Source: Pseudomonas hamedanensis (lineage in GTDB: Bacteria; Pseudomonadota; Gammaproteobacteria; Pseudomonadales; Pseudomonadaceae). From it: a stretch of DNA of 64,000 nucleotides. This document shows positions 8,798-17,893 of the stretch, piece after piece. Made by a program: the position numbers and the translations under genes. Numbering within the stretch: the first letter of the stretch is position 1; every line of letters begins with the position of its first letter. Under the pieces are notes generated by a model. The model saw nothing but the letters and a program-made list of their open reading frames with translations, had not been told where the DNA came from and did not search any database. Location: NCBI RefSeq assembly GCF_014268595.2, contig NZ_CP077091.1:2192501-2256500 (forward strand), given 5' to 3'.

Positions 8798-10111
8798 ATG
8801 CGCAAGCCCCAACTCGTTTTCGTCATCGCCCTGGCCGGTGGACTCGCCGCCTGCGGTGAAACCTCCAGCCTGCAAGTCTCCGACGGCACCGGGCCGACAC
8901 CGAAACTGCCAGAACCGAACAAGACCCTGATCCCGACGGTAAACATCGCCCCGGCCGTCGGCTGGCCCGAGGGTGGCAAACCGACGGCGGCGGCAGGCAC
9001 ACAGGTGGCGGCGTTTGCCGAGGGTCTCGACCACCCGCGCTGGCTCTACGTGCTGCCAAACGGCGATGTGCTGGTGGCGGAAACCAACGCGCCGCCCAAG
9101 CCTGACGACAGCAAAGGCATTCGCGGCTGGGTGATGAAAAAGGTCATGGGCAAGGCCGGCGCTGGCGTACCGAGCCCAAACCGCATCACCCTGCTGCGCG
9201 ACGCTGACCACGACGGTGTCGCAGAAACCCGCACGGTGTTTCTGCAGAATCTTAATTCGCCGTTCGGTATGACGCTGGTCGGCAACGATTTGTACGTAGC
9301 CGACACTGATCGCCTGCTGCGCTTCAACTACGAGCCTGGCACCACCGAGATCAAGACGCCGCCAATCAAGGTCGTCGACCTGCCTGGCGGCACGCTGAAT
9401 CACCACTGGACCAAGAACGTCATCGCCAGCAAGGACGGCAGCAAGTTGTACGTCACGGTTGGCTCGAACAGTAACGTCGGCGAAAACGGTCTGGATCAGG
9501 AAGAAGGCCGCGCCGCCATCTGGGAAGTGGACCGGGCAACCGGCAACCATCGCATCTTCGCCTCAGGCATTCGCAACCCTAACGGCCTCGCATGGGAACC
9601 CACCAGCGGCGCACTGTGGACGGCGGTCAACGAACGCGACGAGATCGGCAGCGATCTGGTGCCGGATTACATCACCTCGGTCAAGGATGGTGGTTTCTAC
9701 GGCTGGCCGTTCAGCTACTACGGCCAACACGTCGATGTGCGGGTCAAACCGCAGAACCTCGATCTGGTCGCCAAAGCCATCGTGCCGGATTATGCCGTTG
9801 GCCCGCACACCGCCTCGCTCGGCTTGACCTTCGCCGAGGGCAACAGCTTGCCGGCGCAATTCAAGGAAGGCGCCTTCATCGGCCAGCACGGCTCATGGAA
9901 CCGCAAGCCGCACAGTGGCTATAAAGTGATTTTCGTACCATTTACCGGCGGCAAGCCGAGCGGGCAACCGGTGGATGTGCTGACCGGTTTCCTCGACAAG
10001 GACGAAAACGCGCTGGGCCGCCCGGTGGGCGTGGTGATCGACCAGCAAGGCGGTTTGCTGGTGGCGGATGACGTGGGGAACAAGGTGTGGCGCGTGTCTT
10101 CTGCCAAATAA
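8798..10111 (+). CDS. PQQ-dependent sugar dehydrogenase family lipoprotein (L-sorbosone dehydrogenase-like)
   Basis: The 437-residue product resembles the soluble aldose/sorbosone dehydrogenase family, six-bladed beta-propellers that bind PQQ in the periplasm. It has a lipoprotein signal with lipobox LAAC at residues 16-19, so it is probably membrane-anchored. Family features include [20 protein letters not shown] near 80-100, [14 protein letters not shown] near 252-265 and [11 protein letters not shown] near 298-308. The true substrate cannot be told from sequence; many family members are annotated only as sorbosone or glucose dehydrogenase-like. It is followed by a REP doublet and a convergent NlpC/P60 gene. 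Confidence 0.85.
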   Translation: MRKPQLVFVIALAGGLAACGETSSLQVSDGTGPTPKLPEPNKTLIPTVNIAPAVGWPEGGKPTAAAGTQVAAFAEGLDHPRWLYVLPNGDVLVAETNAPPKPDDSKGIRGWVMKKVMGKAGAGVPSPNRITLLRDADHDGVAETRTVFLQNLNSPFGMTLVGNDLYVADTDRLLRFNYEPGTTEIKTPPIKVVDLPGGTLNHHWTKNVIASKDGSKLYVTVGSNSNVGENGLDQEEGRAAIWEVDRATGNHRIFASGIRNPNGLAWEPTSGALWTAVNERDEIGSDLVPDYITSVKDGGFYGWPFSYYGQHVDVRVKPQNLDLVAKAIVPDYAVGPHTASLGLTFAEGNSLPAQFKEGAFIGQHGSWNRKPHSGYKVIFVPFTGGKPSGQPVDVLTGFLDKDENALGRPVGVVIDQQGGLLVADDVGNKVWRVSSAK

Positions 10112-10134
10112 CCTGACGCCTGACGCATAACAAA

Positions 10135-10222
10135 TGTGGGAGCGGGCTTGCTCGCGAAAGCGGCGTCCAGTCGACATCTACGTCACAGGTACACCGCAAT
10201 CGCGAGCAGGCTCACTCCTACA
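10135..10222. repeat. REP doublet (family 1), long-spacer type
   Basis: Inverted REP copies at 10135-10157 (a variant, GTGGGAGCGGGCTTGCTCGC) and 10200-10222, with 42 bp between. The CGCGA ends face inward. It lies between convergent genes. Confidence 0.88.
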
Positions 10223-10243
10223 TTGGATTTTGTCAGATCAGGT

Positions 10244-10780
10244 TTATGGGTTATGCGCCAACTGCCCCGGTTGCAACACCCGCTTGGCACTCAGATAAGC
10301 CTTCTGCCAATAGGCCTTCGACAGGCTGTCGAGTTTCACTGTGCCGCCCGTGGCCGGTGCATGGACGAAGCGGCCTTCGCCCACGTAAATTCCTGCATGA
10401 CTGACCTGCGAGCCGCCATTGGTGGCGAAGAAAATCAGGTCGCCAGTCTGCAAGCCTTCCTTGCCGACATTCGGTGCCCGCATGACGATCATTTCGCGGG
10501 TCGAGCGTGGCAGCGAAATCCCGGCCGCGTCGCGGTAAACGAAACCGATCAGACCGCTGCAATCGAAACCGGAATCCGGCGTGTTGCCGCCCCAGCGATA
10601 CGGCGTGCCGACCAGACCGAGGGCGCGAAACAGCACATCTTCGGCAGCAGGCGAAAAGGCTTGGGAGGGGCCGAACACGACCGGGGCGCGAACCACCGGC
10701 GCAGGAGGCGGCGTACGACTGGCGCAGGCGCTGAGCAGCGCGGCACAAAGAATCAAGGTGAGGCGGGCCGACATCGTCAT
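10244..10780 (-). CDS. NlpC/P60 family lipoprotein, peptidoglycan endopeptidase
   Basis: A 178-residue putative gamma-D-glutamyl-diamino acid endopeptidase (Spr/MepS type). The N-terminus has a lipoprotein signal (LSACAS). The C-terminal half is the NlpC/P60 domain with nucleophile Cys in DSGFDCSGL, the catalytic His in SHAGIYVG and a third polar residue in the FVHAP stretch. The start at 10780 gives the signal peptide directly after an AGGA ten bases upstream; an ATG two codons on is possible. A second NlpC/P60 gene lies upstream in the same orientation, with a terminator between them. Confidence 0.9.
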   Translation of the reverse strand: MTMSARLTLILCAALLSACASRTPPPAPVVRAPVVFGPSQAFSPAAEDVLFRALGLVGTPYRWGGNTPDSGFDCSGLIGFVYRDAAGISLPRSTREMIVMRAPNVGKEGLQTGDLIFFATNGGSQVSHAGIYVGEGRFVHAPATGGTVKLDSLSKAYWQKAYLSAKRVLQPGQLAHNP

Positions 10781-10825
10781 AAGCAGAACATCCTGATCTG
10801 GCTGCGGCTTTTCTGCCGACGGACA

Positions 10826-10862
10826 GAAAACAAAACCGCCTGCGTCAGCACGCAGGCGGTTT
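10826..10862 (-). terminator. Intrinsic terminator between the two NlpC/P60 genes
   Basis: Perfect 11-bp stem AACCGCCTGCG/CGCAGGCGGTT with a 6-nt loop, followed on the minus strand by TTTTGTTTT. It ends the transcript of the upstream NlpC gene (10997-11614). Confidence 0.85.
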
Positions 10863-10996
10863 GCCATCAATATGATCAAGATTCTAGCGGCTACGCGGCA
10901 AACTTCAAGTAAGACTTTAACTTCACCTTGTAAAGCTTGTGTCTACTTCGTTGCCGGAAGCGTGATGGTCGCCGCGAACGCAGCGACCTCGGCCGA

Positions 10997-11614
10997 TTAC
11001 TTGCGAGCAGTGACCACGGTCGGTGCCATGGCGAGTGCACGCTTGGCTTCGATGAAGGTCTTGCTCCAGTAGCTGTCACCCAGGCTGTCGATGCGAACAC
11101 CGCCGCTGCGACGACTGCTGGAGTGAATGAACTGGTTGTCGCCCAGGTAGATCCCGGCGTGACTGACACGACCGCGACGACCATTGGTGGCGAAGAACAG
11201 CAGATCGCCCGGCTCAAGGTTGCTGCGCGACACGAGTGGCGCATCGACGTTGATCATTTCGCGAGTCGAGCGTGGCAGGTTCATGCCGGCTTCTTCACGG
11301 AACAGATAACCGATGAAACCGCTGCAATCGAAACCGGCTTCAGAAGTACCGCCGAAACGGTAACGAGTACCGATCAGGGACATGCCGCGTTCGAGGATGC
11401 TGTCGGCCAGAACAGGAAGCTGATAAGGCTTGCTGCCGTTGAATGCGTTGAGTTCTTTTTCGGTGTCCAGCTCTTCCTGGTAAATAACGGAGGACTGGGC
11501 AGTAGCAGAATTTTTAACCTGTTGAGGCTGCTCTTGAACCGGAGAATGAGCAGCGCAACCGAACAACAGGGTGACGAGTGCGAGAGGCACGAGGGGTGCG
11601 AAGCGCTTTAGCAT
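10997..11614 (-). CDS. NlpC/P60 family lipoprotein, peptidoglycan endopeptidase
   Basis: A 205-residue second copy of the NlpC/P60 endopeptidase class. The ATG at 11614 gives a clear lipoprotein signal (lipobox LFGC near residues 16-19), followed by a Gln/Pro-rich linker and the catalytic domain with Cys in EAGFDCSGFIGYLF and His in SHAGIYLGD. It is clearly paralogous to the gene at 10244-10780 (shared RSTREMI, DLLFFATNG and SHAGIY stretches) but with a longer linker and a basic tail (SRRSGG). The downstream hairpin at 10826-10862 separates the two transcripts. The upstream neighbour is hda, 215 bp away. Confidence 0.92.
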   Translation of the reverse strand: MLKRFAPLVPLALVTLLFGCAAHSPVQEQPQQVKNSATAQSSVIYQEELDTEKELNAFNGSKPYQLPVLADSILERGMSLIGTRYRFGGTSEAGFDCSGFIGYLFREEAGMNLPRSTREMINVDAPLVSRSNLEPGDLLFFATNGRRGRVSHAGIYLGDNQFIHSSSRRSGGVRIDSLGDSYWSKTFIEAKRALAMAPTVVTARK

Positions 11615-11828
11615 GGGCACGACCGTGGCTGATAGTTGTAAAGAAGCCGAGACTATGCCCGCTATCAGCCTCATTTGCAAATTCAATCGATCTTTTTGTG
11701 ACTTCCCGGTTTCTCGTTTACATCTAAGCGCTTAAGCCCGTCTGGGCCGTTTGGCAGCCTTCAGAGCAGGCGCGACAGCGGATTTTCTGGCGCCTGGAAT
11801 ATGCCGGATCGCGCTCAAAGCCGCGCCG

Positions 11829-12533
11829 TTACCAGCCCAGCGTTTCCTTGAGAAAGGGAATGGTCAGTTTGCGTTGCGCCTGCAACGAGGCCTGATCGAG
11901 CTGTTCGAGCAGCTCAAACAACGCACTCATGCTGCGAGTGCCGCGGGTCAGAATGAAATGCCCGACCTCGTCGGTCAGGTGCAGACCACGCCGCGAAGCC
12001 CGCAATTGCAGCGCACGCAGCTTGTCTTCATCGGAGAGCGGACGCATCTGGAAAATCAGTGCCAGGGTCAGGCGCGATTTCAAGTCCGCCAGCTTGACCG
12101 GCAATTCGCGCGGCGACGTGGCGGCGGCGATCAGCAGACGCCGACCGCTGTCACGCAGACGGTTGAACAGGTGAAACATCGCCTCTTCCCAGTCCGCCTT
12201 GCCGGCGATTACCTGCAAGTCATCCAGGCAGACCAGTTCGTACTGTTCAAGGTTGTCGAGGATTTCGACGCCGCGATCCATCAACTCGGCCAGCGGCAGG
12301 TACACCGCCGGTTCGCCCATCTGCTCGAAACGCAGGCACGCCGCTTGCAACAGATGCGTACGCCCTACGCCGTGCTTGCCCCACAGGTAGATCAGACTTT
12401 CTGTCCAGCCGGCGTCGGCTTCGCATAGGCGCTCGACATAGCCGAGTGCAGCGGCATTGGCGCCTGGGTAGTAGTTGATGAAGGTGGCGTCGTCACGCAG
12501 ACGCACACCTAGGGGCAGCTGAATCGGTTTCAT
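11829..12533 (-). CDS. hda: DnaA regulatory inactivator Hda
   Basis: AAA+ protein homologous to domain III of DnaA that, bound to the DNA sliding clamp, stimulates hydrolysis of DnaA-ATP and prevents re-initiation. The 234-residue product has the N-terminal clamp-binding motif QLPLGV (residues 5-10), Walker A GKHGVGRT (52-59) and Walker B CLDDLQ near 98-104. Length and motifs match Hda rather than DnaA, which is about twice as long. It sits downstream of an AI-2E family permease gene, an order common in pseudomonads. The 205-bp gap upstream probably contains its promoter. Confidence 0.94.
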   Translation of the reverse strand: MKPIQLPLGVRLRDDATFINYYPGANAAALGYVERLCEADAGWTESLIYLWGKHGVGRTHLLQAACLRFEQMGEPAVYLPLAELMDRGVEILDNLEQYELVCLDDLQVIAGKADWEEAMFHLFNRLRDSGRRLLIAAATSPRELPVKLADLKSRLTLALIFQMRPLSDEDKLRALQLRASRRGLHLTDEVGHFILTRGTRSMSALFELLEQLDQASLQAQRKLTIPFLKETLGW

Positions 12534-12738
12534 GCTGACTGAACAGTTCCCAAGGAACCGTTAGTGGCCTCTGTGTAAAGTTTGCGAAGTTTATACCCGT
12601 GAAGCTGAGCGCACAATGCGACAGAGTCCAAGCAAAATCAAAGGTTTGCGTTAACACACTGGTTTCATGAAGATTCTCTGACGCCAGCGCCCGCAGGACG
12701 CGGGCCAGCCCGACGATTCGCCGGGCCGCCCTGCGCCC

Positions 12739-13812
12739 TTACAACTGCGGCTCGTCCACGCCGCTGTAAATGTCCGAGTCCTTGTACAAGTCGTGCACAT
12801 GGCGCACCAGCACCATGATCACCGCCGCCACCGGCAGCGCCAGCAGCACACCGGTAAAGCCGAACAACTCGCCGCCGGCCAGAATCGCAAAGATCACGGC
12901 GACCGGGTGCAGGCCGATGCGGTCGCCGACCAGCAACGGTGTCAGCACCATCCCTTCCAGCGCCTGGCCGACCATGAACACCGCAACAATCCCGATCATC
13001 GGGTACAGGTCGCCACCGAACTGGAACAACCCGGCAATCAGCGCCGCGCCAATTCCGATCACGAATCCCATGTACGGCACGATCGCCGCCAGCCCCGCGA
13101 TGAGGCCGATCAACAGCCCCAGCTCAAGGCCGACGATCATCAGGCCGGCAGCATAGATCACCCCAAGCGCAACCATCACCAGCAACTGCCCGCGCACAAA
13201 CGCGCCGAGGACTTCATGGCACTCACCGGCGAGCGAAACCACGCGCGCTTCGCGATCACGCGGCAACAGGCTGCGGATCTTGCCCATCATCACGTCCCAG
13301 TCGCGCAGCAGATAAAAACTCACTACCGGGATCAGCACCAGGTTCGCCAGCCAGCCGATCAGCGCCAGGCTCGACGCCGTCGCCTGACTCAGCACCACAC
13401 CGACGATGTCAGTGGTCTGCCCCATGTGCTCGCTGATTGCCGCTTTGACCTTGTCGAACTTCCAGAAGCCGTCCGACAAGCCCAGCTTCGCCTGCGCCCA
13501 CGGCACAGCGCTGTGCTGCAACCAGTCGAGCATTTGCGGCGCCAGCTCATAGAGGCGCAGCAACTGCTTGGCGAGCATCGGCACCAGCACCAGCATCAAC
13601 GCCGTGACGATCAAGGTGAACAAGGCGAAGACCGCGATCACGCCCCAGGTCCGGGACAGACCGAGTCGCTCCAGGCGATCGACCAGCGGGTCGAACAGGT
13701 ACGCGAGCAGCAACGCCACCAGAAACGGCGTGAGGATCGGGTGCAGCAACCATACAAACGCGCAAAGCAGGACTACCCCACCGAGCCAGAACCAACGCCG
13801 CGTATCGGCCAT
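12739..13812 (-). CDS. AI-2E family transporter (PerM/YdiK type permease)
   Basis: A 357-residue polytopic inner-membrane protein with about eight hydrophobic segments and the family-typical layout: two N-terminal helices (residues about 8-40), a long amphipathic middle region near 95-140, then a cluster of glycine-rich helices from about 150 to 340 (e.g. GLIAGLAAIVPYMGFVIG). The family includes the proposed AI-2 exporter TqsA but most members have no proven substrate, so no symbol is given. It starts 34 bp after the stop of the DUF2066 gene and probably shares its transcript. Confidence 0.88.
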   Translation of the reverse strand: MADTRRWFWLGGVVLLCAFVWLLHPILTPFLVALLLAYLFDPLVDRLERLGLSRTWGVIAVFALFTLIVTALMLVLVPMLAKQLLRLYELAPQMLDWLQHSAVPWAQAKLGLSDGFWKFDKVKAAISEHMGQTTDIVGVVLSQATASSLALIGWLANLVLIPVVSFYLLRDWDVMMGKIRSLLPRDREARVVSLAGECHEVLGAFVRGQLLVMVALGVIYAAGLMIVGLELGLLIGLIAGLAAIVPYMGFVIGIGAALIAGLFQFGGDLYPMIGIVAVFMVGQALEGMVLTPLLVGDRIGLHPVAVIFAILAGGELFGFTGVLLALPVAAVIMVLVRHVHDLYKDSDIYSGVDEPQL

Positions 13813-13846
13813 TTACCACTCCTGATGCTTCTATATAAGGAAAGAC

Positions 13847-14905
13847 TTACCAGCGAAACCGCAAGGACGGCGCCGCCGCTGTCGGGGTTGGTGGCGTAAC
13901 TGCGGGCGCCCCCTCAACCGCAGTCTGCGCAGGTGCCACGGGAGCCGGTGCTTCGGCAGGCAGCTCCTGCAACTTCGCCAGCGACAACTGCGCACGCATC
14001 TGCTCGGCACTGCCATTGACCCGATACACGATACGATCGCCATCGACACTTTGCAGACGCACGCCAAACGGTTCGAGTAACCGCAACAGCGCCGCGTAGC
14101 GTTCAAGATTCATCCCTTGCACCTCCAGCGTCTGCTGGCCCGATGCGCCGGGTCTGGCGGCAAAGCGCGGCGCCAGCCGTTCGGCGACCGCCAGCATCAC
14201 CGCATCGGCAACGGCGGCCTGATCGGCGCCCTGCACGCTGCCCGCCTCTTTCTGCTCGCCCAGCCACAACTGCCATTTGGCTTGCCACTGGCCGCCGTCC
14301 TCACGTGCATGCACCGCAAGCAAGGCGTCGGCGTTATAGCGCTCCGATGCGCTGCGCAAAGGCGCCGGATCCGCGCCGTCCAGCACAGGCGCCGTCGCCA
14401 CCAGTTGTTCGCTCAGATCCGCCAGCGGCAAGCGCAAAGGCAAACCGCGATGTTGAGCCGCCGTGCGCAACGGCGCGGCGGCTGCCTGACCGTCACCGAC
14501 CAGGCTCGGACTGTCTGCCGAGTCATTCAGCCACCAGCTCAGAATCGACGGACGACTGGCGCCCCACAGCGACAGCCCCGCCCGGCGCAGTGCCTGTTCG
14601 GTGCTCGCCGGATCGAAATCGACCTTCAGCACCTCCGGCGGTCCGGCGTCAAAACCGTATTGACTGATGATCTGCTGCGGATCCTTGCGAATCGCCGCCA
14701 GACCCGGGTTCTGCGCAGCCTTCGGATCGCCGGTCAGACGCAACACCAGCGTATCGAGCGCCGCCTGCGTGGCGCGGTCGCGCTCTTGCGGCGCCTGGCC
14801 GCTGACCGGCTGACGCACTTGATAAAGGCCTTTGAGGTTTTCGGCGTGACCCGCCAGGCTGACCAGAGACAAGCAACCTACAAGCAACAATTTACGCAAA
14901 CGCAT
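13847..14905 (-). CDS. DUF2066 domain-containing exported protein
   Basis: A 352-residue protein of unknown function. The ATG at 14905 gives a signal peptide ending SLAGHA (residues about 1-21); a longer open frame upstream is non-coding in character. The mature part begins with a Gln/Arg-rich DUF2066 region (about 22-260) and ends in an Ala/Pro-rich tail. DUF2066 proteins are conserved next to hda and the AI-2E permease and divergent from purM in pseudomonads, exactly as here. No catalytic motif is evident. Confidence 0.88.
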   Translation of the reverse strand: MRLRKLLLVGCLSLVSLAGHAENLKGLYQVRQPVSGQAPQERDRATQAALDTLVLRLTGDPKAAQNPGLAAIRKDPQQIISQYGFDAGPPEVLKVDFDPASTEQALRRAGLSLWGASRPSILSWWLNDSADSPSLVGDGQAAAAPLRTAAQHRGLPLRLPLADLSEQLVATAPVLDGADPAPLRSASERYNADALLAVHAREDGGQWQAKWQLWLGEQKEAGSVQGADQAAVADAVMLAVAERLAPRFAARPGASGQQTLEVQGMNLERYAALLRLLEPFGVRLQSVDGDRIVYRVNGSAEQMRAQLSLAKLQELPAEAPAPVAPAQTAVEGAPAVTPPTPTAAAPSLRFRW

Positions 14906-15281
14906 GGAGTATTCCCGTCGACAGGAGCGGCTGGAACAGGCCGCGTGAACCGATTGAGCAAGGCTTGTGACCTTCAGCCGTTGCAAAACATTCACACGGC
15001 GGCGGTAAGTTTTTGCACAGTGATAACGATAGACGGTTAATTGCCACACCTTATACAGGCAGTCACAGGGCTCAATTGCAAAAAATTTCCGTGGATTATG
15101 GCCCTGCCCGTCGGTGCGAGGATGGCCGCTGCCCCTCAAGCCTGATAAAATCGCGCGCCTTCGCAGACCGGCAACAGCCGTGCACCTCGAAACTCGCGTG
15201 AGGCCATCGCCCCATCGGTTCCGACGTTCGCGCTGAACTCGGTCGTTACCCCCTGAATCCCCTCCCCTAAAGGCCTGGATC
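14906..15281. other. Divergent intergenic region, DUF2066 gene / purM
   Basis: This 376-bp gap separates two divergent genes and must hold both promoters. A TGATAAAAT stretch near 15143-15151 could be a purM -10 element, but I see no convincing matching -35. No gene or repeat was found. Confidence 0.4.
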
Positions 15282-16340
15282 ATGAGCAAGCAACCCTCCC
15301 TGAGCTACAAGGACGCCGGTGTAGACATCGACGCCGGTGAAGCATTGGTCGAACGCATCAAGAGCGTCGCCAAGCGCACTGCGCGCCCGGAACTCATGGG
15401 CGGCCTGGGCGGTTTCGGCGCCCTCTGCGAGATCCCGGCCGGCTACAAGCAGCCTGTGCTGGTGTCCGGCACCGACGGCGTCGGCACCAAGCTGCGCCTG
15501 GCGCTGAACCTGAACAAGCACGACAGCATCGGCATCGACCTGGTCGCCATGTGCGTCAACGACCTGGTGGTCTGCGGCGCCGAGCCGCTGTTCTTCCTTG
15601 ATTACTACGCTACCGGCAAGCTGAACGTCGACACCGCCGCTCAGGTGGTCACCGGCATCGGCGCTGGCTGCGAACTGTCGGGTTGCTCGCTGGTTGGCGG
15701 TGAAACCGCTGAAATGCCAGGCATGTACGAAGGCGAAGACTACGACCTGGCCGGTTTCTGCGTCGGCGTAGTGGAAAAATCGGAAATCATCGACGGCTCG
15801 AAAGTCGCCACCGGTGACGCCCTGATCGCCCTGCCATCGTCCGGCCCGCACTCCAACGGCTACTCGCTGATCCGCAAGATCATCGAAGTGTCCGGCGCCG
15901 ACATCGAAAACACCCAGCTCGACGGCAAGCCGCTGACCGATCTGCTGATGGCGCCGACCCGCATCTACGTCAAGCCGCTGCTCAAACTGATCAAAGACAC
16001 CGGCGCAGTCAAGGCCATGGCCCACATCACTGGCGGCGGCCTGCTCGACAACATTCCGCGCGTTCTGCCAAAAGGCGCCCAGGCGGTCGTCGACGTCGCC
16101 AGCTGGACTCGCCCGGCGGTCTTCGACTGGCTGCAAGAGAAAGGCAACGTTGACGAAACCGAGATGCACCGCGTGCTGAACTGCGGCGTCGGCATGGTCA
16201 TCTGCGTGGCGCAGGAACACGTTGAAGTGGCGCTGAGCACCCTGCGTGACGCCGGCGAACAGCCATGGGTCATCGGGCAGATCGCCGCAGCGGCCGAAGG
16301 CGCTGCCCAGGTCGATCTGAAGAACCTTAAGGCTCATTAA
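15282..16340 (+). CDS. purM: Phosphoribosylformylglycinamidine cyclo-ligase (AIR synthetase)
   Basis: Converts FGAM to 5-aminoimidazole ribotide with ATP in de novo purine synthesis. The 352-residue product has family segments [19 protein letters not shown] at the N-terminus, [12 protein letters not shown] near 65-76 and [14 protein letters not shown] near 250-262. Length is normal. Its TAA stop shares the A with the purN ATG (TAATG), so the two are translationally linked. The start at 15282 is the first ATG, beginning [13 protein letters not shown]. Confidence 0.97.
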   Translation: MSKQPSLSYKDAGVDIDAGEALVERIKSVAKRTARPELMGGLGGFGALCEIPAGYKQPVLVSGTDGVGTKLRLALNLNKHDSIGIDLVAMCVNDLVVCGAEPLFFLDYYATGKLNVDTAAQVVTGIGAGCELSGCSLVGGETAEMPGMYEGEDYDLAGFCVGVVEKSEIIDGSKVATGDALIALPSSGPHSNGYSLIRKIIEVSGADIENTQLDGKPLTDLLMAPTRIYVKPLLKLIKDTGAVKAMAHITGGGLLDNIPRVLPKGAQAVVDVASWTRPAVFDWLQEKGNVDETEMHRVLNCGVGMVICVAQEHVEVALSTLRDAGEQPWVIGQIAAAAEGAAQVDLKNLKAH

Positions 16341-16990
16341 TGTCCGCAACCTGTGATGTCGTGGTGCTGTTGTCCGGCACCGGCAGTAACTTGCAGGCTC
16401 TGATCGACAGCACGCGGACCGGCGACAGCCCGGTTCGCATCGCTGCGGTGATTTCCAACCGCGCCGACGCCTACGGCCTGCAACGCGCCCGCGATGCGGG
16501 CATCGCCACCCGCTCGCTGGATCACAAGACGTTCGAAGGTCGCGAGGCCTTCGACGCCGCGCTGATCGAACTGATTGACGAATTCCAACCGAAACTGGTG
16601 GTGCTGGCCGGTTTCATGCGCATTCTCAGCGCAGATTTCGTCCGCCACTATCAGGGTCGCCTGCTCAACATTCACCCGTCGCTGCTGCCCAAATACAAAG
16701 GGTTACACACTCACCAACGGGCGCTGGAGGCCGGCGACACGGAACACGGCTGCTCCGTGCACTTCGTTACCGAGGAACTCGACGGCGGACCACTGGTCGT
16801 ACAGGCAGTATTACCGGTAGAGTTGCACGACACGCCGCAGAGTCTGGCGCAGCGAGTGCATGTTCAGGAACACCTGATCTACCCGATGGCCGTACGCTGG
16901 TTTGCCGAAGGCAGGCTGGCACTCGGGGAGCACGGTGCTTTACTCGACGGTCAGTTACTCGCGGCCAGCGGCCACTTGATTCGACACTAG
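16340..16990 (+). CDS. purN: Phosphoribosylglycinamide formyltransferase
   Basis: Transfers a formyl group from 10-formyl-THF to GAR in purine biosynthesis. The 216-residue product has GTGSNLQALID near residues 12-22, AGFMRILS near 92-99, the catalytic Asn-His of NIHPSLLPKYKGLHTH near 110-125 and a downstream GCSVHFVTEELDGGP carrying the active-site Asp. It overlaps purM by one base. The next gene starts nine bases beyond its stop, so it may be co-transcribed. Confidence 0.97.
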   Translation: MSATCDVVVLLSGTGSNLQALIDSTRTGDSPVRIAAVISNRADAYGLQRARDAGIATRSLDHKTFEGREAFDAALIELIDEFQPKLVVLAGFMRILSADFVRHYQGRLLNIHPSLLPKYKGLHTHQRALEAGDTEHGCSVHFVTEELDGGPLVVQAVLPVELHDTPQSLAQRVHVQEHLIYPMAVRWFAEGRLALGEHGALLDGQLLAASGHLIRH

Positions 16991-16998
16991 GAGATATT

Positions 16999-17712
16999 AT
17001 GCGTCGCGCCCTGCTCTTCGCTTGCGCTCTGCTCGCCCTGCCCTTTGCGCAGGCAGCGGACCTTCAACCGTTCTCCGCCAGCTACACCGCCGACTGGAAA
17101 CAGCTGCCCATGAGCGGCACTGCCGAACGCAGCCTGACCAAGGAAGCCAACGGCGTCTGGAAACTCAGCTTCAAGGCGTCGATGATGATCGCCAGCCTGA
17201 CCGAAGAAAGCACCCTGACCCTGGACAAGGACACCTTGCTGCCACAGTCCTACCACTTTGAACGCGGTGGTCTGGGCAAAGCGAAAAAGGCCGACCTGGA
17301 CTTCGACTGGGCCAACAAACTGGTCACCGGCACCGACCGTGGCGACCCGGTGAAGATCCCGCTGAACCGTGGCATGGTCGACAAGTCCACCTATCAACTG
17401 GCGCTGCAACATGACGTGGCGGCCGGCAAGAAGACCATGAGTTATCAGGTGGTCGACGACGGCGAAGTCGATACGTATGACTTCCGCGTGCTGGGTTCGG
17501 AAAAAGTCGAAACCAAGGCGGGTCAGATCGAAGCGATCAAGGTCGAGCGCGTGCGCGACCCGACGCAAAGCAAGCGCATCACCGTCCTGTGGTTCGCCAA
17601 GGATTGGGATTACCTGCTGGTACGCCTGCAACAGGTTGAAACCGACGGCAAGGAGTACAACATCATGCTCCTCGACGGTACGGTCAACGGCAAGGCTGTC
17701 AAAGGCAGCTGA
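16999..17712 (+). CDS. DUF3108 domain-containing exported protein
   Basis: A 237-residue protein of unknown function with a signal peptide (about residues 1-20, ending FAQA) and a beta-rich mature part typical of DUF3108, probably a periplasmic beta-barrel or lipocalin-like fold (inference). It is preceded by GGAGA with good spacing and lies eight bases after purN, an arrangement conserved in pseudomonads. It is followed by a strong terminator, which probably closes the purM-purN transcript. Confidence 0.9.
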   Translation: MRRALLFACALLALPFAQAADLQPFSASYTADWKQLPMSGTAERSLTKEANGVWKLSFKASMMIASLTEESTLTLDKDTLLPQSYHFERGGLGKAKKADLDFDWANKLVTGTDRGDPVKIPLNRGMVDKSTYQLALQHDVAAGKKTMSYQVVDDGEVDTYDFRVLGSEKVETKAGQIEAIKVERVRDPTQSKRITVLWFAKDWDYLLVRLQQVETDGKEYNIMLLDGTVNGKAVKGS

Positions 17713-17728
17713 TCCGAAGCAAGAACAA

Positions 17729-17757
17729 TGAGCCCCGCGAATGCGGGGCTTTTTGTT
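17729..17757 (+). terminator. Intrinsic terminator after the purMN-DUF3108 unit
   Basis: An 8-bp GC-rich stem AGCCCCGC/GCGGGGCT with a 4-nt loop, followed by TTTTTG. Confidence 0.9.
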
Positions 17758-17790
17758 GTCTGAAGATCCAACTGGAGCCGGACGCAACCT

Positions 17791-17879
17791 TGTAGGAGTG
17801 AGCCTGCTCGCGATAGCGGACCGTCAGACAGCACATCATCGAATGTCAGAAAGCAATCGCGAGCAGGCTCACCCCTACA
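17791..17879. repeat. REP doublet (family 1), long-spacer type
   Basis: Inverted REP copies at 17791-17813 and 17857-17879 separated by 43 bp, CGCGA ends facing inward. It lies between the convergent DUF3108 and chemotaxis receptor genes. Confidence 0.92.
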
Positions 17880-17893
17880 AAGGGCAGCGCTGC

